Assembly: GCA_965230495.1 (NCBI GenBank)
Contig: OZ246004.1
Span: 434,001-498,000 of the forward strand
DNA: 64,000 bases
Direction of reading: 5' to 3'
DNA from: JACJYM01 sp965230495
Lineage (GTDB): Bacteria > Bacteroidota > Bacteroidia > Chitinophagales > Saprospiraceae
Below, in pieces: positions 56,271-64,000 of this stretch. The notes under the pieces were generated by a model, which did no database searches, was not told where the DNA came from, and saw only the letters and a program-made list of their open reading frames with translations. Numbering within the stretch: position 1 is the stretch's first letter; each line of letters starts with the position of its first letter. A program made the translations under genes and the position numbers.

Positions 56271-59200
56271 ATGAGAAGAACATTACTTACACTTTTAAAA
56301 GATGTAAATGTTAGAGATTTACGACAGAAGAGATTATTTTCTTTTCTGATCTTTTGCTTGATGTCGATTTCAGTTATGGCACAAGCTCCTAGTACAGGAA
56401 CGATTGATGATTGTACGTGTTTACAAAATTCAGAAGATCCTGATTTATCACAATTTTCGGAGTCAATAATTATTACTAGTAGTTCAACAGATGTTTGGAC
56501 TGTGGTAAGTGCAACGGACTTTTATATGATAGGTTCGCCTGCACCTCCAGCTGCTCCGACACCGTTTGCTGCGGGATATGTGATACCACACTTTAATAAT
56601 GATCCATCGTCTCCGACATTTAGACTTGATGGAATAAGAACACCTAATACGGCGTGGTCAGTAACAATTTCTGATGGTACTGATCAATTCGTACTTAATG
56701 CTACACACACATGTACTAATCCAACTCCTCAAATATTCGGAGATATGGGTAACTGTGTAGAAACAATTAAGGAGTATTATATAGATGTTCAAAATGTTAA
56801 TCTTATAGATGCCCTGTGGACAATTACAGGAGATGGTACCATAACGGGTGGACAAGGGACTAATATGATAGAAGTTACATGGGGTACAACACCTGGTGTA
56901 CATACGGTCAGTTTCTCTGGTCATGTTCGTTCATTTGATGGTCAGGATGACGCAGATGTTGCGGAATCTTGTGAGCTAATATTGGATTTAGATGTAGATG
57001 TAATGGATGAAACGGCTATTCCACTGGCCTGTAATAATACTGTGAATTTATCTCTTAATAACTCGTGTCAATTAAGTGTTGTGGCGGATATGATATTAGA
57101 GGACATGATGTTAACAAATGCTTCGTATAACATAATATTGAGAGATATTGAAGCGGATACTATTGTGCCAAATGATATTATTCCAATTGATTATATAAAT
57201 AAAACTTTAGAAGCTACAGTAGTTCACGAATGTAGTGGTAATTCATGTTGGGGTTATATTCATTTGGAAGACAAGTCAATTCCTCAATTGGTATGTCCTG
57301 ATGATATGGTTTTAGACTGTAATGAAGTCACTGATCCTTCAAACACTGGTTTTCCTTTACCTCTAGGTATAACACCAGTTTATTTAGGAGATGATAAGTG
57401 GTTAGTGGAATCATTGGATCCTTGTAGTGATGTAATATTAGAGTATTATGATCAGGTTGATGCCAATTTATGTTCTGGGCCTTATAGCTCTGTGATCACG
57501 AGAAGTTGGAAAATCACGGATACTTCTGGTAATAGTTCCACTTGCTCTCATAGCATATCTATAAATAGAACTGTACTGGCTGATTTAACAATGCCGGAAA
57601 ACTATGATGATGCTTTAGGACCAAATCCTTCGATTGAAGCTTGTTCAGACTATGAAAAATTAGACAATGGACATCCTTCACCGGAACATACCGGATATCC
57701 AATCGGAATTATCTGTATGAATGTTCATATGGAATATACAGATACTAAATTACCAAAATGTGGAGATCAGACATTTAAGATAAGAAGAAGATGGCACATT
57801 ACTGATTTGTGTACGAATGATGAAATCGTGCATAACCAATACATAACTGTAATGGATAATGAACCACCTGTTTGTGCTGCACCAGAAGAATTTACAACAG
57901 GTACAGACCCATTGACATGTGGAGCATCTTTTGATGTGCCTCCGCCAATAGTAATATTCGAATGTAGTGAATATGATTACTATGTCTCTTATAAAATCAG
58001 ACAAGAAGGAGGAGATCCATTCACAGATCCTTTGACGGATGGAGTAGTTAGAAATAGTGATGATACATATACAATAACAAATGTTCCTAGTGGTCAGGAT
58101 TCTGTATGGATAATTTATACGCTTGAAGATGTTTGTGGAAATGTTTCTCAATGTTTTACCGAAGTAGCAATTGAAGATGATGAGGAACCAATAGCAGTTT
58201 GTGATCTGCATACTTTCGTAGCTGTTAATGAAGATGGTTGGGCCATTGCAGATATTGAGTCTTTTGATGATGGAAGTTGGGACAATTGTATGATTGATTA
58301 TATGGAAGTCAGACGAATGGGATCTAATCCTTGTGGCTCTAACACTTGGGATGATCATGCGAAGTTTTGCTGTAGTGACATAGGAAATGTAGTGATGGTT
58401 GAAATGAGGGTTTGGGATAAAAAGGGTCATAGTAACTCATGTATGGTAGAAGTAGAAGTCCAGGATAATATGGACCCAATAATTACTTGTCCTGCTAACC
58501 GAGATATAGATTGTAGATCAGATTATAGTAATTTGTCGGTATTTGGTTCGGCTACTATGGAAGATAATTGTAGTGGTACTATCACAGAGACTTCTACTGA
58601 GTTTATTGGAGATTGTGGAGAAGGATCTATAAGAAGAACGTTCACAGTTACTGATACTGGAGGAAATACTGATCAGTGTACTCAGGTGATTACAATAGAA
58701 AATCAGTCACCATTTAGAGAGTCCAATATTACTTGGCCAAGAGATCATACTGTGACTAATGGCTGTTTGGATTCTGGGGTAGATCCGGATGATTTGCCAA
58801 ATGGTAGACAAAGACCTGTGTTGAATGCTAATATCTGTTCTAATGTTGCAGCTGAGTACGAAGATTTGGTTTTCCAGGTTGTTGATGGGGCATGTTTTAA
58901 AATTTTGAGAACATGGACCGTAATCGATTGGTGTCAATTTAATCCATTTGTACCTGATGAAGGAAGATGGACGCACACTCAGGTAATTAAAGTACTTAAT
59001 AACTCAGCACCTGTATTCACGCAAGGTTGTTCTGCTGATGATATTACTGTGACGTCACTTAATGCATGCAATGCTCAGATTGATATTACTGCTGAAGCTG
59101 AAGATGATTGTAGTGGAGCATCATCTCTAATATGGACTTACACTATTGATTACGATAATGATGGTAGCATAAATGCAACAGGGTCATCTAATTCGATATC

Positions 59201-60860
59201 AAGAGTAGTTTCTTTCGGAACCCATAAAATAACATGGTATGTAAGAGATGAATGTGATAATGAAAGAACATGTTCTTTCGTATTCGGAATAGATGATACA
59301 AAAAAGCCAACTCCATATTGTTTGTCAGAAATAGCTACGGTAGTTATGGAAACAACAGGTACTGTTAGTATTTGGGCTTCGGACTTTGATAATGGTAGTT
59401 ATGATAATTGTACAGATACTGATGATATCAGAATGGCATTTTCTTCAAATCCTTCTAATACATCAATGACATTTGATTGTGATGATTTAAATGGAGAGAG
59501 TACAGAAATAGAATTAGATATATATGCCATAGATTTAAAAGGCAATTATGATTATTGTACAGTGGTCATTAGAATTCAGGATAATAATAATGTTTGTGGT
59601 GGGCAAACCTCTCAAAAAGTTACGGTTGCAGGTAGAATAACAACCGAAAATAATGAGGCTTTAGCAAACACTAATGTGTTACTTCACTCACAGCAGCCTG
59701 AATACCCTAAATTGTCACTTACTGATGCCGAAGGACACTATGCCTTTAGTGATTTGGAAATGTATAATGATTATTCGGTTATTTCTGATATGCAGGATGA
59801 CCACATGAATGGAGTGTCTACTTTGGATATCGTATTGATACAAAGACATATCTTAGGATTGAGCAAATTTGATTCTCCTTATAAGGTAATAGCTGCTGAT
59901 GTGAATGGCAGTGAATCTGTAAGTGCTTCGGATCTTGTGGTGTTGCGAAAGCTAATCTTAGGATTAAATTCAGAGTTACCGGAAGGATTGTCATGGAAGT
60001 TTGTTGATGCACACCAGGAGTTTAATGATGTAAATGACCCATTCCCAATCCAAACAGCTATGTCCATGGGAGCATTAGACCATGATGCAATGGAAACTGA
60101 CTTTATTGGAGTTAAATTAGGGGATGTAAATGATTCCAAAGAGTTAGATAACATTAAGTCTAAGGATGATAACAGCACAAGATCTGTCAAGAGTTTAGTA
60201 GTTGACGATGTTAAGGCTGATAAAGGAGATCTGTTTGAAGTGAGTATTTCTAGTGAGGATATTTCAGATATTATTGGCCTTCAATTCTCAATTAATACAT
60301 CTTCTGAAGTAGAAATAATCGAAATCAAATCAGATGTACTTGATATTGATGAAAGCAATTATGCAATAAATATTAGTGATGGAATATCAACATTTAGCTG
60401 GAATAATAGCCAAAAGGTTAATATATCCGAAGAGGTATTAACCTTAGTCTTAAAAGCAAATAATGATATAGAGTACATTAAGGATCATTTGAAAATTAAT
60501 TCTCAATTGGTGGAGCAAGAGCTTTACACATTGGAAAATGATGATCTAAGAACTTATGATCTAATTGTTGAATATCGATTAGGAGATATTGTTTCGTCAC
60601 CTTTCGAACTGTATCAAAATGTGCCGAATCCATTTGATAAGAGTACCTCTATTGGGTTTAACTTACCTGAATCATCGGATATCAACTTACAGGTATATAG
60701 TTATACTGGGAAACTTATCTATGAGCACAAAGGGAGCTATGCCAAAGGTTATAATGAAGTGACACTCAATACTTCAGATATTAACGCAACGGGCATTCTC
60801 TATTATCAACTAAACTCAGATAAATATTCAGCAAGCAGAAAAATGATAGTAATTAAGTAA
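56271..60860 (+). CDS. Giant Cys-rich surface protein with HYR-like repeats, dockerin-like and cohesin-like regions, T9SS type A sorting domain
   Basis: The 1,529-residue protein has a long signal sequence (to about 39, VMAQ) and a chain of HYR/Ig-like beta domains rich in paired cysteines (for example CTQVITIENQSPF, SCQLSVVADMILEDMM). Near the end are a carboxypeptidase-regulatory-like domain (about 1115-1177), a dockerin-like double repeat (about 1179-1250; NGVSTLDIVLIQRHILGL and DVNGSESVSASDLVVLRKLI), a cohesin-like beta domain (about 1305-1440, DLFEVSISSEDISDIIGLQFSIN) and a T9SS type A sorting domain (about 1450-1529, LYQNVPNPFDKSTSIGFNLPE). It would be exported by T9SS and attached at the surface. 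A near-paralogue follows after 55 bases. Confidence 0.88.
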   Translation: MRRTLLTLLKDVNVRDLRQKRLFSFLIFCLMSISVMAQAPSTGTIDDCTCLQNSEDPDLSQFSESIIITSSSTDVWTVVSATDFYMIGSPAPPAAPTPFAAGYVIPHFNNDPSSPTFRLDGIRTPNTAWSVTISDGTDQFVLNATHTCTNPTPQIFGDMGNCVETIKEYYIDVQNVNLIDALWTITGDGTITGGQGTNMIEVTWGTTPGVHTVSFSGHVRSFDGQDDADVAESCELILDLDVDVMDETAIPLACNNTVNLSLNNSCQLSVVADMILEDMMLTNASYNIILRDIEADTIVPNDIIPIDYINKTLEATVVHECSGNSCWGYIHLEDKSIPQLVCPDDMVLDCNEVTDPSNTGFPLPLGITPVYLGDDKWLVESLDPCSDVILEYYDQVDANLCSGPYSSVITRSWKITDTSGNSSTCSHSISINRTVLADLTMPENYDDALGPNPSIEACSDYEKLDNGHPSPEHTGYPIGIICMNVHMEYTDTKLPKCGDQTFKIRRRWHITDLCTNDEIVHNQYITVMDNEPPVCAAPEEFTTGTDPLTCGASFDVPPPIVIFECSEYDYYVSYKIRQEGGDPFTDPLTDGVVRNSDDTYTITNVPSGQDSVWIIYTLEDVCGNVSQCFTEVAIEDDEEPIAVCDLHTFVAVNEDGWAIADIESFDDGSWDNCMIDYMEVRRMGSNPCGSNTWDDHAKFCCSDIGNVVMVEMRVWDKKGHSNSCMVEVEVQDNMDPIITCPANRDIDCRSDYSNLSVFGSATMEDNCSGTITETSTEFIGDCGEGSIRRTFTVTDTGGNTDQCTQVITIENQSPFRESNITWPRDHTVTNGCLDSGVDPDDLPNGRQRPVLNANICSNVAAEYEDLVFQVVDGACFKILRTWTVIDWCQFNPFVPDEGRWTHTQVIKVLNNSAPVFTQGCSADDITVTSLNACNAQIDITAEAEDDCSGASSLIWTYTIDYDNDGSINATGSSNSISRVVSFGTHKITWYVRDECDNERTCSFVFGIDDTKKPTPYCLSEIATVVMETTGTVSIWASDFDNGSYDNCTDTDDIRMAFSSNPSNTSMTFDCDDLNGESTEIELDIYAIDLKGNYDYCTVVIRIQDNNNVCGGQTSQKVTVAGRITTENNEALANTNVLLHSQQPEYPKLSLTDAEGHYAFSDLEMYNDYSVISDMQDDHMNGVSTLDIVLIQRHILGLSKFDSPYKVIAADVNGSESVSASDLVVLRKLILGLNSELPEGLSWKFVDAHQEFNDVNDPFPIQTAMSMGALDHDAMETDFIGVKLGDVNDSKELDNIKSKDDNSTRSVKSLVVDDVKADKGDLFEVSISSEDISDIIGLQFSINTSSEVEIIEIKSDVLDIDESNYAINISDGISTFSWNNSQKVNISEEVLTLVLKANNDIEYIKDHLKINSQLVEQELYTLENDDLRTYDLIVEYRLGDIVSSPFELYQNVPNPFDKSTSIGFNLPESSDINLQVYSYTGKLIYEHKGSYAKGYNEVTLNTSDINATGILYYQLNSDKYSASRKMIVIK
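59806..60030 (+). other. Dockerin-like calcium-binding repeat pair (in-gene)
   Basis: Two helix-loop motifs occur in tandem: DDHMNGVSTLDIVLIQRHIL and DVNGSESVSASDLVVLRKLI. Their D-x-N/H-x-N/S-x-x-x-x-x-D spacing fits the type I dockerin calcium loop followed by a helix. In cellulosome organisms dockerins bind cohesins; here the same protein also has a cohesin-like beta domain downstream. Confidence 0.65.
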
Positions 60861-60915
60861 TCTACACTATCTGCTAATAAATTATTAATTGCAAAAACCG
60901 ATTAAAATAAATAAA

Positions 60916-63900
60916 ATGAAGACACTATTAACTAACAAAATTCAAACTAAAAGCTTTTTACGGAGTTTGAGTTTAATATATGTCTTGGGAATATTGATTT
61001 TCTTCCAGAACGAGGCATTTAGTCAAGTGGATTGTAATATTACTATGTCTTGCAATGATCTTGTTCAAGTTTCTTTAGATGAAAATTGTGAAGCAGTAAT
61101 AGCTCCAGATATGATTCTTGAGAGTCCTGATTATGACGATAGCGAATATTCAGTAGTCGTAATGGATGATGAAGGTAATGTAGTCCCTAATGCAACAATG
61201 GGATCAACACATATTGGCCAAACATTTCAGGTATCTGTTACCTTAGATGATTGTTCTTTGTCTTGTTGGGGAAACATAACTATTGAAGATAAGTTAGAAC
61301 CTGTAGTTGTAGATTGTGATGAGGTAATAGTAGATTGTGATGATTCTACTGAGCCAGTGACTGGTGTGGCAAGACCTATAGTTCAGGACGCCTGTACACC
61401 CATAACATATGGATATAGTGAATTACCACAAAACATGCCTTGCTCTTCTCCATATGCTAAATTAATTACAAGATCATGGGTGTTTACTGATGATTATGGT
61501 AACTATACTACTTGTGATCAATTGATTTATGTAACACGTGCAGTTATTGATGATGTTACTTTTCCACCTAATTATGATGACATTGAAGAGGATGCATTCA
61601 GATGTGATGTTAATTTAGATTTATTAGAGAATGGAGCACCTTCTCCAGAGGAGACAGGTTATCCTACCGGCATAGATTGTCCTAACTTGATGACATACTA
61701 TAATGATATCACTTTTGATTTATGTGGAGCAGGGTTTAAAGTATTGAGAACTTGGAATGTTTTGGATTGGTGTTCTGGAGAGGAAAGAATTGATATGCAA
61801 ATCATTAAAATAATTGATGATGCTCCTCCAGTTTGTACTTCAGTACCGGACTTTTTCAATAATGTTCCAACGGACGAGCATGAATGTACTGGAACTTTCT
61901 TAGTTCCTCCTCCGACAGTAGTATTCGAATGTAGTGATTGGACTTACACAGTAGGTTACAAGCTAAGAGATGAAAACGGAGATCCTTTTGATACTCCAAT
62001 ATATGATAATGTAACGGGTAATGCAACAATAGGTTATACGATACATGATTTGCCACAAGATACATCATGGATAGTATATACGGTGACTGATGATTGTGGT
62101 AACAGAACACAATGCTTTACTGAGGTATTTGTGACTGATGAAGAGGCACCAAGTGCTGTTTGTGAAGGATTTACAGTTGTTTCATTAGACCAAATTGGTT
62201 GGGCAGATGTTTTTGCTACTTCTTTTGATGACCATAGTACGGATAACTGTGGTGTGGATAGCTTTGCAGTAAAAAGGTTATCAACTAATTGTGGATTTAC
62301 TTCCGATTTAACTTTTGGTGACAAAGTGAATTTCTGTTGTGATGATGTAAGTGAGGATGAAAACTTCTACATCGATGTAGTTATGAGAGTTTTTGATGCT
62401 AGTGGAAATTATAATGATTGTCATGTGAAGATAAAGGTTCTTGATAAGGTAGACCCTGAAATCACATGTCCTGCAGATGCATACTTGGATTGTGGTGATG
62501 ATTATACGGATATTACTTTAACTGGAGGTTCTGCCACGGCAACGGATAATTGTTCAGTGACTGTTACATCTCAGCTTTCCGGAAGCTTGGGGAATTGTGG
62601 AGAAGGAACCTTTACAAGAAGGTGGACAGCAACAGACAAGCAGGGTAGAACAGATCAATGTACTCAAAGAATTTTTGTAAGAGATACGAATCCATTTGAC
62701 GAAAATGACATTAATTGGCCAGGAGATAGAACTATTACCGGTTGTAATCCAGCAGATGCTCATCCTGATTTGATTAATGGATATCCGAGTTATACGAATG
62801 ATGATTGTGCGGATATAGCAATATCATATTCTGATCAGGTTTTATATGGAATTAGTGATGCTTGTATCAAGATATTGAGAACCTGGAAGGTTGCTGATTG
62901 GTGTAGCTTCGTTGACGAATCAGATTTTTATACTCATGTACAAGTAATCAAGTTGGAAAATAGTGTTAGACCGACTATTACGAGCTCATGCTCGAATGTA
63001 ACTATTCAAAGTAATGATGGATCATGTGAGGGGGATGTTGATTTAACAGTAACAGCCACTGATGACTGTACAGATGCACTTGCATTGAGATATGCATGGA
63101 GTGTAGATGCTGATAATAATGGAACTATTGATTATAGTGGAACAGGAAGTAATGTTTCCGGAACTTACCCTGCTGGTAGCCATAGAGTAACGTTTACGGT
63201 TACTGACGAATGCGGAAACGAAGGTGTTTGTAGTTATATATTTACTATTAGAGATAACAAACCTCCAACACCGATATGTTTAGGTGAAGTAATTTGGGTA
63301 TTAGATGAAGATGGAAATGCAGAAATTTGGGCCAGTGACTTTAACTTAAAGAGCGAAGATACTTGTGATCCAGAAGATGATTTAAGATTTTCTTTCAATG
63401 CTTCAGGTACACAAACTGCTTTAAGTTTTGATTGTTCTGATGTTCCAAACGGTATAGAAGCTGAAATTCCTCTTCAAATGTATGTAATAGATACTGACGG
63501 TAATTCTGAGTTTTGTAATGTACTATTGGTACTTCAGGATTCGGAGAGTACTAACGCTTGTGATGATCAGAATAGTTCTGGTAGAATCGCAGGAAAATTA
63601 GTAACTGCAGATACTGAAACTATACAAAATGTGGATGTGGAACTGATGAATATGGATACCGAAGAAGCCATGATGGAGCAATCTAATGCTGCCGGAGCTT
63701 ATGCTTTTGACAACGTAGATTTTTATGGACAGTATGTGGTTACACCGATTAATGATAATGATCCGTTAAATGGTGTTTCAACTCTTGATATAGTTCTAAT
63801 TCAGAGACATATTCTTGATCTTCAGAGTTTGGATTCTCCTTACAAAGTCTTAGCGGCTGATATAAATAACAGTGGTAGTCTATCTGCTTCGGATTTAGTG

Positions 63901-64000
63901 GAGTTGAGAAAGTTAATTCTTGGAATAAATGCTGATTTCGTTGAAAATGATTCGTGGATATTTGTACCAAGACACTATGAGTTTGAAGATCCAATGAATC
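60916..64000 (+). CDS. Second giant Cys-rich surface protein, paralogue of the preceding gene (3' end beyond the window)
   Basis: The ATG at 60916 opens a frame of over 1,028 codons without a stop to the window edge. It has a signal peptide (about 1-36, FQNEAFSQ) and the same run of HYR-like Cys-rich domains as its neighbour, for example VFECSDWTYTVGYKLRDENGDPF beside VIFECSEYDYYVSYKIRQEGGDPF, then a carboxypeptidase-regulatory-like domain (about 890-950) and dockerin-like repeats (about 951 onward; NGVSTLDIVLIQRHILDL, DINNSGSLSASDLVELRKLI). It lacks about 250 N-terminal residues of the first copy. The end, presumably cohesin-like and sorting domains, is not visible. The pair arose by tandem gene duplication and is probably co-transcribed. 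Confidence 0.88.
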   Translation, partial: MKTLLTNKIQTKSFLRSLSLIYVLGILIFFQNEAFSQVDCNITMSCNDLVQVSLDENCEAVIAPDMILESPDYDDSEYSVVVMDDEGNVVPNATMGSTHIGQTFQVSVTLDDCSLSCWGNITIEDKLEPVVVDCDEVIVDCDDSTEPVTGVARPIVQDACTPITYGYSELPQNMPCSSPYAKLITRSWVFTDDYGNYTTCDQLIYVTRAVIDDVTFPPNYDDIEEDAFRCDVNLDLLENGAPSPEETGYPTGIDCPNLMTYYNDITFDLCGAGFKVLRTWNVLDWCSGEERIDMQIIKIIDDAPPVCTSVPDFFNNVPTDEHECTGTFLVPPPTVVFECSDWTYTVGYKLRDENGDPFDTPIYDNVTGNATIGYTIHDLPQDTSWIVYTVTDDCGNRTQCFTEVFVTDEEAPSAVCEGFTVVSLDQIGWADVFATSFDDHSTDNCGVDSFAVKRLSTNCGFTSDLTFGDKVNFCCDDVSEDENFYIDVVMRVFDASGNYNDCHVKIKVLDKVDPEITCPADAYLDCGDDYTDITLTGGSATATDNCSVTVTSQLSGSLGNCGEGTFTRRWTATDKQGRTDQCTQRIFVRDTNPFDENDINWPGDRTITGCNPADAHPDLINGYPSYTNDDCADIAISYSDQVLYGISDACIKILRTWKVADWCSFVDESDFYTHVQVIKLENSVRPTITSSCSNVTIQSNDGSCEGDVDLTVTATDDCTDALALRYAWSVDADNNGTIDYSGTGSNVSGTYPAGSHRVTFTVTDECGNEGVCSYIFTIRDNKPPTPICLGEVIWVLDEDGNAEIWASDFNLKSEDTCDPEDDLRFSFNASGTQTALSFDCSDVPNGIEAEIPLQMYVIDTDGNSEFCNVLLVLQDSESTNACDDQNSSGRIAGKLVTADTETIQNVDVELMNMDTEEAMMEQSNAAGAYAFDNVDFYGQYVVTPINDNDPLNGVSTLDIVLIQRHILDLQSLDSPYKVLAADINNSGSLSASDLVELRKLILGINADFVENDSWIFVPRHYEFEDPMN

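Noticed and set aside
57750..58430. 226-codon minus-strand open frame inside the first giant surface protein gene
   Set aside because: Composition (Cys, Ile, Tyr, Arg, Ser rich) is the mirror of the Cys-rich plus-strand protein; no signal or domain.
1..64000. CRISPR arrays, insertion sequences, prophage, integrative elements, tRNA or rRNA genes
   Set aside because: No spaced direct repeats, transposase or integrase frames, terminal inverted repeats with target duplications, or cloverleaf sequences were recognised by eye.

Overview
The window reads as chromosomal DNA of a Bacteroidota bacterium, most likely a marine Saprospiria- or Lewinella-like lineage (inference from gene content; no rRNA or tRNA gene is present to test it). 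Support comes from an AT-rich composition, promoters of the Bacteroidota TAnnTTTG type with no Shine-Dalgarno pattern, a type IX secretion system (T9SS) PorP/SprF plus PorE-like pair, T9SS type A and type B C-terminal sorting domains on several giant secreted proteins, and families largely confined to the phylum (DUF5606, GWxTD, BT_3928-type DoxX).

Layout. 1-1.9 kb: the start of an M28 aminopeptidase lipoprotein (minus strand, cut by the window edge) and a family III CoA-transferase. 2.0-9.9 kb: a T9SS/gliding-type module of PorP/SprF, PorE-like OmpA protein and a 1.49-kilo-residue PKD-like adhesin with a type B sorting domain. 10-14.7 kb: a lone SIR2-like protein, a tandem M16 zinc protease and DUF5606. 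14.7-21 kb: LysM-type amidase, GWxTD protein, a LytS/LytT-type two-component pair and a BT_3928/DoxX protein. 21-28 kb: secreted M43 metalloprotease, a PyrR-like phosphoribosyltransferase, a lamin-tail/plastocyanin T9SS cargo protein and a TPR protein. 28-33 kb: housekeeping on the minus strand (cca, holB, glutathione peroxidase, aspS). 33-45 kb: outer-membrane and NTF2-like unknowns, a GH113-like enzyme, a TIGR01777 epimerase, a subtilisin-GH9 cellulase fusion and a TPR-DUF3857-transglutaminase protein. 45-51 kb: MscS and an exported glutaredoxin, then a maltose-utilisation set (GH13, GH65, beta-phosphoglucomutase). 51-56 kb: a SWIM zinc-finger protein, folP and a 741-residue orphan. 56-64 kb: two tandem giant Cys-rich surface proteins carrying dockerin-like repeats (the first also a cohesin-like domain and a type A sorting domain); the second runs off the end.

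How it fits together: this looks like a surface-attached or particle-associated polymer degrader. Proteins are exported by Sec, moved over the outer membrane by T9SS, and anchored or released; secreted proteases (M28, M43, M16, S8) and glycosidases (GH9, GH113, GH13) supply peptides, cello- or manno-oligosaccharides and maltose, the last funnelled through GH65 phosphorylase and beta-phosphoglucomutase. The least ordinary items are the subtilisin-GH9 fusion, the dockerin/cohesin-like tandem paralogues, the lone SIR2 protein and the 741-residue orphan. I found no CRISPR array, insertion sequence, prophage, tRNA or rRNA.
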